Under the pieces are notes generated by a model. That model was not told the origin of the DNA. It was given only the letters and a program-made list of their open reading frames with translations, and ran no database searches. From Phyllostachys edulis (Eukaryota; Streptophyta; Magnoliopsida; Poales; Poaceae), in NCBI GenBank assembly GCA_036346405.1, contig CM070558.1, positions 620,001-684,000 on the forward strand: DNA of 64,000 nt, given 5' to 3'. A program made the position numbers and the translations under genes. How positions within the stretch are numbered: position 1 is the first letter of the stretch; each line of letters opens with the position of its first letter. Positions 11,601-22,200 of the stretch are shown piece by piece.

Positions 11601-14129
11601 GATTTCGTGATTCACGGCCCCGACCTCCCTCACTCTCAAGATGTGCGTTGCTAGGAGGTCCGGGACCTCTGGACCTCCTGAGAGCGTGCAGGCAAGAGTT
11701 CACTGGGAGGTCTCGAGCCATTAGATCTGTGATCTGTGGCTCATGACCTCCCCTGTCCTTATGGGTTTTAGAAATCCCAGTACATTCTTAGTTAAACTGA
11801 AATAAGGTATAGATTTTAGAATTTCATATCTTCTTCGTTTTGAATCCTTTTGAGGTCATTCAAATTGTGTTAGCTCTGTATTGAACTTGACTTTAATCGA
11901 AAAATGATTGTAAGTTGAGTTCAGCTCCAGAGCACAGTTTGCCATTAGGTTTTAAAACTCACTTTAAATATACACTCAAAAACAATGCTTAACTTGTAAA
12001 ATACATAACTAATACTCTGTAGATTATTTTTGAGTGAAACCAACTTTGTTGGTTTCCTCTATTAATGAACTCACTCTGAAAATTAGTTTTGAGCATGTTG
12101 CTATTATAAAATGAGGACTTGTGCATTATAATTTTGTTCAAGTTCTTGTTTTTGAAAAATTATAGAAAGTGCATTATAGCTCCAAATGAGGTGAACTCAA
12201 TTGTGTTATTCATCTCATGAGGTGCTGGTTTTACAGTAAAAATTTCAGCTTCACTTCTACTCTAGAAAATTTTGCGATGAACAGTAGCATATTTCTAATT
12301 AATAGGCTGAGCAGAATTGATTTCATCATATCTTTTGCATTGAGAATCCAAATCAATTGGTTCTTGTTGCTAAATTCATGATAAATCATTGTCTTGCTGC
12401 TGTAAAATTTTCATGGCTTTTGGAGTTCGTTTGTTGTGCTGTCTTTGTTGTTTTTCGTCGTTCTTATCGGTTCTTTCTCGCTTTTCCGTTATGTTTCGAC
12501 ATTTGTGGTGATCCCGAGAGCGACCCTCTGCCACAACTTGGCCAGCAACAAGGCAAGCAGTTTGACCATTTCCATCATTGACCCATTACTTTAAAGCTTA
12601 ATACTTTGTTTTACTTCTATGTATGCATGCTACTTTGTGTTAAATGTCGTTAGTAATCCTATAGTCGCATAATCTGTAGGAATTCTTTATCCTCTACTAC
12701 CATGAGCCTAGGTTATTTGCTGTGGTGGGAGCTCGTTGGATGAGCTCTTATCACTTAGTAGTTTCGATGTAAATTGCTTAGACATGCTTAGTTATCGGTA
12801 GAATGGGCGATCATCGACTTAGTCGATGGTCTTGATCACTCAAAATGATTATTACTCCTATATGTCCAGCACTTGTGCTTTGATTAATTTGTAAAATCAA
12901 AACTGAAAATAAAAGATTGATTTAGACTTGGGCATATTGGATGGATGGTGCGGTTTTTGGATGTGGTGGTATGCCGGTCCCTAAGGACCGAGTACTTGGG
13001 TCACTAAGCCAGCGATTTCACAGACTAACCACGCGAGAGGCATATGGAATCCCTCTTGACTAAGTACTCTAGGAGGTGTTAATTATGAGCGAGCTCGGTT
13101 GGTGTGTTTTCAAAACAAATGTATATGTATAGTGTGGGAGGGAGCATTAGCTTAGGGAAGGTTGTGATGTCTCCTTCTCCCGTGGGTTGTGCAGCTCGTA
13201 ATTAGCATTCATCCTTTGGAAAGGTCTTGTAGGACTTAGCCGTGCAAAGACACCTTCTAAGTGTGCGTAAAGGAAAGGCGGTCGACGTGTGGGTACAGTG
13301 GTACACCTGCAGGATAAAGCTATTCAATAGCCTCGCCCTAGGTTATGGACATGCTTGGTAAGGTCGTTCAAGACTAGACTACAACCTTTAATTAAAACTT
13401 GACATGGTTGGTATGAACGGGAGTTCATGCTATTGTTGTGGTGACTTGGGTTAGTCACTTCCAGGTTGTTCTTGTTGTTGTTATTATGTTATTATCGCGT
13501 TGTTATTTCAACAATTAAAAATGCTTTGTCAAATTGCTTTCAATCTATTACGTTATTGCAAATAAATGTTGCTTTATGCTAAAATGAGTCCAAAGCCTCA
13601 TCCACTTAAATAAAGCTTGCATGTAGCTATTTATAGTTCTGTTATCTCACACGTAAGTCTTGCGGAGTACTTTATGTACTCATCCGCCTGGTTGTTGCGG
13701 CATTTTTTGTGGCTTTTGTTGCAGAGGAAGAAGGAGAGCTCCTAGAGCCTCTCTTTTGTGCTACGTGTTGCAGTTTCTTCGACGACTAGCTTGGCGGTCC
13801 GGTCAGATGCCTAGGGGTTAAGGCACACTGATTGGCTTTGTGTTATAGCCATCTTTATGGCACTTTTGCTTCCGCTGTTATCTTTTTGTAACTATTGTTA
13901 TTTGGCCTAAGGGCCTCTCTTTTGTAATATCTATTCCATGTTAATATTAACTTCTGTTTTGTTGCTTATGTTCTATGTGTTGTATGGAATTGATACATTC
14001 TTTTGGTGTGAGGTATGTATCTCGCATCCCGGGAGTATACATCTCTCAAGACCGGTTTATTTGGTTGATAATACTAGGGTCAATTGGATGACTAAGTATT
14101 ATGAGCGAATAAACGCGTCGGGTCTCACA
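8662..14129 (+). repeat. 5' LTR of the Del/Tekay element
   Basis: The LTR is 5,468 bp, starts TGTAACATCC and ends GGTCTCACA. The first ~500 bp and the last ~2.4 kb are AT-rich and nearly identical to the 3' LTR. The middle (about 9180-11760) is a GACCTCC-rich degenerate array. No gene is seen; the short frames within are products of the array. The frame at 12357-12581 recurs at 22982-23206 only because the LTR is duplicated. Confidence 0.92.
9230..10090 (+). repeat. Degenerate ~80-bp tandem array with palindromic cores (5' LTR)
   Basis: About ten units spaced mostly 74-82 bp apart (near 9238, 9314, 9420, 9496, 9573, 9655, 9736, 9810, 9888 and 9967) each hold a palindrome. Examples are TTGGATTTAAATCCAA, TTAGATCTAAATCTAA and TTGGATCAAATCCAA. 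Each is followed by a CCACGACCTCC-like box. Arm changes are matched on the other arm (GGAT with ATCC, AGAT with ATCT). GACCTCC boxes continue less regularly to about 11760. Confidence 0.8.
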
Positions 14130-14134
14130 AAAGT

Positions 14135-14146
14135 TGGTATCGAGCC
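14135..14146 (+). other. Primer-binding site of the Del/Tekay element
   Basis: TGGTATCGAGCC lies five bases after the LTR end. It matches the initiator-methionine tRNA complement TGGTATCAGAGCC except for a one-base deletion. Confidence 0.8.
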
Positions 14147-14890
14147 ATTATGACCGTAGTAACGCAAGCTTGGTCGATCCTTAGGATATTTTGAAAACCT
14201 ATTTTCAAAGCATCAAATGAGTTTTGAAAGCTTAGGTAAATTCTCGGATTTTATTCCTTACCTATCTTAGCTCTCTTCTCACCTCACTCTAATTTGAGTT
14301 TTAAAAGTTGTTTTCCTCTCTTCCTTCTACAAAATAGTTGTTATCGATTAACACTGGTTTTTGGGAGAACCAATGAGATTGGCAAATTGAAGTGTGGGCT
14401 GCCCGCTACAAGGTTTTGAAGTTCGAGTCGGTGATTCGACAAGGAGCTTGGATCTAAACACGGACAGCAAGCATCAAATTTCCGGACAGCAGTCTCAAAG
14501 GTGTCTAATTAGGATAGATAATGAGAGGTTAATCAACTAAAACTTGTGGGAATAAAAGGGTAAGATGTGATACTAGTTAGCTAAGTATCTAACACTTATT
14601 TCGCAGCATTAACCTTGCTCTCTAATAGTTTTAGATCTCATCTTACAATCTGATTTTTGATCTTCTCGACCAATTACTCGCTCATTCAATACGGGTTAGT
14701 TGAGTTGAGAAGTTGAGCCTTTCGCTTGGTGTTTCTTGGCTGTTTTAGAGTCTTTTAGAAGCTTTTAAAGTTTAAATAACCGCTGATTTTGGCTTTCGGT
14801 TGGGGTGATATTCCATTCCCTAGTCGATCGCTTTTGCTTTTTTAAGGCTTTGTTTTGGGTCTAGTTGCTAACCAAAATTCCTTGTAACAG

Positions 14891-17800
14891 ATGGCCGGAC
14901 GATCAGAAGCGGCCAAGGCGATCCACTGGTCCGGACGAGGAGCTTCCTCCTCCTCCGACCATGGCCGAGGTTCTTCTTCAGATCGAGCGCAACCGCGGAT
15001 GATGACAGAGAATTCTCATCGACGCCATCGCGCAACACCACCGCACTTACGGAGCTTCGGGATCCGGGCCGGGAATGCCCATCACCGCGTGGAGGACTCG
15101 CGGAGTTTCTTCGTACTCAGCCCCTACCTTTTCCCGGCCCGAGGACCCTTTGGATGCGGACGATTGGCCGTCTTGTGGAGCGTAAGCCAGATCGCTTGAT
15201 GCTGTGAGCACGAGAAGGCGCTGTTCGTGATCGCACCGGTGGAGGGTGCGGCTTTGTCATGGTGGGAGAGCTTTCGCCATGCAGCCCGAACCACACCGTT
15301 TCTTGGGAGGAGTTTCAGACGCCTTCCGTCGGGCTCACATCCTGCCGGCTTGATGGAGATCAAGAAGGTGGAGTTTCTTGCGCTCAAGCAAGGGCGAGCT
15401 CACCATGGAGTATGTCTACGAGTTCAACCATCTAGCTCGTTATGCTCCCGAGGACGGCCACCGATATGGCTAAGGTGCCAAGTTCAGCGTGGTTTGTCCG
15501 AGGAGTGAAGGACAAGCTATCCATTGTCGACTTTCCGATTTTCAGACCTTGGTCGACAAGGCCATCGTCGCCGAGCATGCGGCTCGAGAGCTTATGGACT
15601 CCATAGCGCAAGTGGGAGGCCCATAAGTCATCCAGGGCAGTTCCTCCCGCCCCGCTTGAGGCGATCTCGGGGTACCACTCTCACTCTTGGCGCCCGAGGT
15701 CACCGCCTCGTTTCGCCCATCGCAGCCGTGTCTCGATCCACGCACTGCGAAGTCGCAGAGCGCCCCGCAACCCGGGTGCCGGGTCACATGTTTCTCATGC
15801 AACGGAAGGGCATTATGCGAACCAATGCCCTAAGAAGGCAGGAGCACCCTCGCCCTAATGGAGGCGCGGGCGCAGAGGTGGTGCACCAGACCGAAGATCG
15901 CCCCGGCTACCCAAGGCGTGGGTAGTGGTCGCGTCAACGCTCATCACCACAGAGGAGGCTCAGAGGCACCCGACGCCGTGCTAGGTACACTTTCTCGTTA
16001 ACTCTCATCCCGCCATTGTTTTGTTTGATTCAGAGCATCTCATTCATTTGTTTCGAGTCTTTTTGCTGCTGTTGGAGAGCTTCTTTTCTCTCCATTGTCG
16101 GTCCCGCTTACTCATTCGCTCTCCGGTTCGGAGTTGAGGGTCGAGGTTGAGTGTAGGGATGTTCCTATCGAGATCGGCGAGGTTTCTTAGCAAACCTTAT
16201 CCTTCTCCATTCAATGAGTCTTGATGTGATTCTTGGCATGGATTGGTTGTCCCAAAGACATGGGGCAAATCGATTGCGCCAGAAGCTCATCTCTATCTAG
16301 TCCCTCCGTGGCAGGAAAGCGTTCGCCAAGTCGCTAGATCCGCATCTCTTCGCGCTTGAAGCGAAGCCCGCCTAGATATTAGCGAAGTCCCAACAGTTTG
16401 TGACTTTGTTGATGTCTTTCCACGATCTTCCAGGATGCCACCCGCTTGAGACCTCGAGTTTGTCATTGAGTTAGCTCTGGTACCGCCCCTATCTCAAAGA
16501 GGCCTTATCGGATGCCACCGAACGAGTTGGTAGAGTTGAAGAAGCGATTAAGTGAGCTGCAAGAGAAGGGTTTCATTCGCCTAGCTCATCTCCTTGGGGT
16601 TGTCCGGCAATCTTCGTGAAAGAAGAAGGGCGGTACTTTACGATAAGCGTTGATTACCGCCCACTTAATGAAGTGACGGTAGAAGAACAAGTATCCATTG
16701 CCCGTATTGACGATCTCTTCGATCAATTGATTGGAGCTCGAGTTTTCTCCAAGATTGATTTGAGAGTGGGATATCATCGTTCGGATTCGCCCGAGGATAT
16801 TCCAAAGACGGCGTTCTCTACTCGCCACGGCTTGTACGAGTACACCGTCATGTCGTTCGCTTAACCAATGCTCCTGCCTTGTTCATGAACCTCATGAATT
16901 CGGTATTCATGGAGTATTTGGATAAGTTTGTCGTGGTCTTCATCGATGATATCCTTATCTACTCCAAGAACGATGAGGATCATGCCGAGCATCCGAAGCT
17001 TGTGTTAGGCAAGCTACGTGAGCACCACCGTGACGCGAAGTTCAAAGAATTGTGCGTTCGTTGAAGGAAGTGGCTTTCTTAGGCCATATTCTTTCAGCGG
17101 AGGCGAGTATTGATCCTAGCAAGGTCACCGATGTTCTTTCATGGAGTCCGCCCACTTCGGTCACCGGCGCGGAGTTTTCTTGGTTTAGCGGGATATTATC
17201 GCCGCTTTATCGAGAACTTCTCCAAGATCGCGGGCCGATGACGGAGTTGCTCAAGAAGGACAAGAAGTTCTTGTGGTCCGATGCTTGCATGGCAAGTTTC
17301 CATATACTCAAAAAGCGTTTGACCACCGCTCCGCTCTTGTTCTTCCCGATATCCATCGGCTTCGATATCTTTTGCGATGCTTCTCGTCGAGGCCTCGGTT
17401 GTGTCCTTATGCAAGAAGGCAAGGTAGTGGCCTATGCATCAAGGCAATTGAGACCTCATGAACTCAACTACCCTACTCATGACTTGGAGTTGGCTTCGTG
17501 ATTCATGCACTTAAGATTTGGCGACATTACCTAATCAGAATCGCTAGAAGTGTATTCGGATCACAAGAGCCTTAAGTATTTGTTCACCCAACTGACTGAA
17601 CCTCGTGCAAAGGAGATGGTTGGAGTTGATCAAGGATTATGACATGGGTATACACTACCATCCGGCAAGGCTAATGTCGTTGCCGATGCGCTTAGTCGCA
17701 AAGCGCATTGTAATGCCTTAGTGCTCAAGGAGCATTCACCCTCTCTTCTCGAGGCATTCCGGCGCCTCAACTTGGAGATAGTTGAGCATGGATCTCTCGC

Positions 17801-19237
17801 CGCCATGGTTGTGCAACCAACCTTGGTGGATCGGATCAAGTCCGCCAGCAATGGATTTGGGAGTGAGCCACATTAAGGCAAATGTCAAGGCCGAACGACC
17901 AAGTGCTTTTTCGAGGATGAGCATGGTGTTGTGAGGTTCGGCAGCGCCTTGTGGTTCCAAAGGACATGGAGTTGCGGAATTTAATCCTCCATGAAGCCCA
18001 TGATTCGCCTTTTATCCATTCATCCGGGGCCACAAAGATGTATCAAGATCTCCGCCAGAGATTTTGGTGGACCCGAATGAAGAGGAGATCGCGGTTCGTT
18101 GTCGAAAGTGCGACGTGTGTCGTCATGTCAAGGTGAGCATCGGCGTCTCTTTGGATCGCTTCACCTTTGCCAATTCCTGAGTGGAAGTGGGATTCGATCG
18201 GAATGGATTTTATCACCGGTCTACCCACGTCCCCGAAGAAGAATGATGCCATTTGGGTCGTCATCGATCGATTGACTAAGGTGGCACATTTCCTTCCGCC
18301 AAGACCGAACTTGGTAGGTCTTTTGGCGGAACTCTATATCGCCCGCATCGTAAGTTTGCACGTGTGTCAAGACGATCGTGTCGGATCGTGGATCCCTTTT
18401 CACGTCTCGTTTTTGGCATAGCTTGCAAGAGGCTATGGGCACTCGTCTTGCTTTCAGCACGGCATATCACCCCCAAACTGATGGTCAGACCGAGAGGGTC
18501 AACCAAGTTTTGGAAGACATGCTTCGTGCTTGTGTCCTTTCATATGGGAAGCATTGGGAGAAATGCTTGCCATTCGCCGAGTTTTCTTATAACAATAGCT
18601 TTCAGGCCAGTCTCGGCATGGCACCTTTTGAGGCCTTGTACGGGAGAAAGTGTAGGACCCCGTTGAACTGGTCAGAGACCGGTGAGAGACCTCTCTTTGG
18701 CCCGGACTCAATCAATGAGGCCGAGCGCCAAGTCCAGCTTATTCGTGAGCGTTTGCGCACAGCTCAATCCAGGCAAAAGAGCTATGCGGATCGCCGTCGA
18801 CGTGAGTTACGTTTTGAGCCTAATGACTTTGTTTATCTCAAAGTCTCTCCTTTGAAGGGCCATCAACGTTTGGCGCCAAGGGCAGTTAGCTCCTCGATAT
18901 GTCGGTCCCTACCGCATTATCGAGAAGAAGGGAGCTGTTGCCTATAAGTTGGAGTTGCCAGCTGCACTTGAGGGGGTACATGATGTTTTCCATGTGTCCC
19001 AGCTTAAGAAGTGCCTCCGTGTTCCAACCGAGGAAGCTCCGTTGGAAACTCCCGATGTCCAACCCGATTTGACCTATCGCGAGCACCTGCTCACAGACTC
19101 GATGAGTCGAACGAAGGACAAGGAATAAGACCATCAAGTTCCTTAAAGTTCAGTGGTCAAACCATTCTGAGGATGAGGCTACTTGGGAAAGAGAAGATCG
19201 TCTGCGTGCGGACTATCCATCTTTCTTTACCGAGTGA
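14891..19237 (+). pseudogene. Del/Tekay gag-pol polyprotein with chromodomain, frameshifted
   Basis: Landmarks in order: gag from 14891; a zinc knuckle near 15788-15840, readable only with a frame shift (CFSCNG, then GHYANQCP); protease around 15990-16280 (ILGMDWL in pieces). Reverse transcriptase spans about 16560-17110, with FSKIDL and the FIDDILIYSK active-site box. RNase H spans about 17340-17700 (FCDASRRGLGCVL). An integrase zinc segment lies near 17970-18140 and the integrase core at 18170-18650 (GMDFITGLP; VSDRGSLFTS; YHPQTDGQTERVN). The chromodomain end is at 19110-19237 (IKFLKVQWSNHSEDEATWE). More than ten frame changes are needed to read it through. Short open pieces survive, the longest at 18378-18947. 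Confidence 0.88.
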
Positions 19238-19263
19238 GCCAAATCTCGGGACGAGATTTTTGT

Positions 19264-19280
19264 AAGGGGGGGGGAGATTT
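19264..19280 (+). other. Polypurine tract
   Basis: A run of A, then nine or so G, then AGATTTT lies immediately before the 3' LTR, where plus-strand priming is expected. Confidence 0.8.
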
Positions 19281-22200
19281 TGTAACATCCCAACTGTGTA
19301 ATTAGGGTTAATCAAGTATAATTATATGTGTAGAAATTAAAACTTTTTCTCACATCTTGAAAAACCCTAAAATCTCATGTGATTCTTGTCCAAGAGTTGT
19401 GTAATCCAAAAACACAAGCTCTTGTTGACCAAAAATCAAACTCATTTTCCAATTATCTTAAATCTTGTGTCAAACATTTGGAATATATTTTCCTTGGTCC
19501 CAAAAACTGATATGGGACCCCTCTGAAAAATATCATGAGTTATAACACTTGTTGATAATTTTTGGAGGCAAAACAATCCTTTAAACAACCTTAACAAATT
19601 TCCTGAGAAAAATGCATTGCATAATAACCTCTGGAAATTTTATGCAAGGTTGATCTCATTGTCAGCAAGCTCCAGTTAAAATTTCATTAAATTTGGAGTT
19701 CATTTGCCATCTCAAATAATTCTACTAAGTTTCAGCTGTTAAAAACTAAATTTAAAAGCCTACACTGTTCCTTGGGCTAGCCATGTTCAAGCTGGTCCAG
19801 CCCAACCATGTCTGCACCTCAGCAGACCTCATCTCCATTTTGATCAAATGCACTGTTGGATTTACATCCAACCGCCACGACCTCCTCCATGATTAACACC
19901 GCAAAGACCTCCCACCTCATGAGGTCATTGCCGTTGGATCGCTGATCCAAGGTCATGACCTCCCCGTGTTAAACCTCAAAGACCTCCTCGAGTTGTTAAA
20001 CCATCGCAATGAGGTCATCCCATTTGTTGAGGTCGTGGCCGCTGGATCAAATCCAACATGCCCACGACCTCCTCCTCAACATACTCAACAGTCCTCCCAC
20101 CTCACGTGAGGTCATAGCCCTTGGATCCAAGATCCATGGCCCCGACCTCCTCCTCTCAACCTAAACTAAACAAACCTCCCACTCACCAAGGTCGTAGCCA
20201 TTGGATCAAATCCAACAAACTCACGACCTCCCCGTGCTATCAAGCACTCACAACCTCCCCATCTTTTGTTGTGCACCGTTAGATTAAAATCTACGGTCAC
20301 GACCTCCTTTGTCTCATGCGCACAGACCTCCCAACAAGACGTGAGATCGTAGCCCTTAGATCTAAATCTAAAGGCCATGACCTCCTTGTGCGTTATGCGA
20401 GCTCAGACCTCCACCTCTTTTGATCGAACCCTTGGATCTAAATCTAACGGTCCTAACCTCCCTTGCATTGCGCATCATATCGACCTCCCTATCAGTCGGT
20501 GCCCTTGGATTTAAATCCAAAGGCCATGACCTCCCTCATGTTCTTTTGGTCACGTGCGGTTAAGTCCTCATGGAGGTCCGCACTGCTGGATGGAGATCCA
20601 ACGCTTTGGACCTCTGTCCCTTTTCCTCACGCGTTTTGCTGACATGAAATCGGAGGGCCACGACCTCCCATCCTTGATCGTGTGGCTGGGACCTCCTCCC
20701 ACCACTTAAAACATAACGGTTCAAAATGAGATCCGATGGTTAGGACCTCCTGTGTCTTATCCAACGGTCATAAGGACCTCCCTGTTCTTCTCCTTCCTCC
20801 GGCGCGCGCATGCGTGCTCGAGTGGAGTTAATGCGCGCCAGCCTCAGTGCACCTTTAATGACTCTTTGTCGACCAAGATTTAATGCTGTGTCGACTTTCC
20901 CATTATCAGTCAAGACACCGCCCTTGTCAACCTTTATGTCTTGTCCACCCCATGGACCAACCAGTGGGCTAAGCTCACCATGGAGCTTAGCCCCACTCAT
21001 AACCTTCACCTCAAAGCTAAGTGTCCACTGAGCTCCCCGCTGGCTTCCTTTACACACTTGGAGCTGTCATACAAGTGTTTGGTGAGCTCCTCCCTCACTC
21101 ACCTCCCATCTTGGCCGCCATTGTTGGGGACCTTGGAGCTTCTCGGTAGCTCAGAGTTCCAAAGTGGCTCCCTCTTGCAAACCTTGCTCACTTTGTGCTC
21201 CCCAAACCTCCTGAAATAACCCTAACTTATTTTGTTTGGGCATTTTTTCAGAGGTGGACAAAGCTGAGCTTGAGCCGGTGCCGTGAGTCAAGCTTCATTG
21301 TCTTCCCCAACTCCGGCCATCACCTCCACGACCTCCCAAAGACCTTAGGACCTCCAGTACCTCCCTGTTAGTCCTTTAGTTCTTGGCACCCGCTGAATGC
21401 ATGTTGCGGAGCTTAAGTTTTGGCACACGCTGAATGTCGCATGAGCTCCTTTTTGCATTTTGTCGTTTGGCCAGATCGCCTTCGTTGTCCTCTCGGCTCG
21501 GCGGCGTTCAAGGCCGTCGCCGCCGTTGAGAGGAGGTCCTTTGGGTGCGCATGGTTATTGCGGACCTAACGGTACCATTGGACCTCGCCGGCGAGGTCTA
21601 CATCGCCGGCGATGACCACATCTTTGCGCTCGGGTTTTGTCGGACACAACGGCAGCGTCGTTGTCGTTTTTAGGACAGAAATCCTCCATGTTTAATGCGC
21701 TAATCATGTGTTCCAATCATTGTAATCATTGGATGTCTTAACTGCCTTTAATCCACCCTTTAATGCGTGCAATTAAGACCTCGCTCGCGCGGACCTCCTC
21801 ATGGTCCCGCGCGCATTTATTCATGTCCAAGTGCGTGCGCGAGTTAAGGCGCTGGGTCTGGGACGTCCAGACCTCCTCCGAGGAGATCTGGAGCGTCCAA
21901 GACCTCCCCTTGCGCAATCGTGGCCGTCCAGACCTCCCTGGAGGTCTGTGACGTTTAGACCTCTGCTTAGGACCTCCCCGAGGCCATCTCAGCCTTTCAT
22001 GACCTCCCCGGGTAGATCTTGACCGTCAAGGTCCTCCCTCGGACGATCTGGACCATCAAGGACCTCCTTGAACATCTGGACCGGCCCAGACCTCCCGTGA
22101 GGTCTCGACGATGTAGATTTTCCTCGGGGAGATCTTGATAGTTTGGATCTTCCTTTGGAAGATCTCGGTAGTTAGGACCTCCCTTTAAATCTGGTCCGTT

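Noticed and set aside
9500..11639. Many open frames of 60-90 codons on both strands
   Set aside because: They fall in the GACCTCC-rich array, overlap each other on both strands and repeat between the two LTRs.
9230..11760. Regularly spaced short boxes that superficially look like a CRISPR-type array
   Set aside because: Units are degenerate, contain no constant repeat with unique spacers, and lie within duplicated LTRs of a plant retrotransposon.
12357..12581. A 74-codon frame found identically at 22982-23206
   Set aside because: The identity is explained by LTR duplication; the peptide resembles no protein and lies in non-coding LTR sequence.
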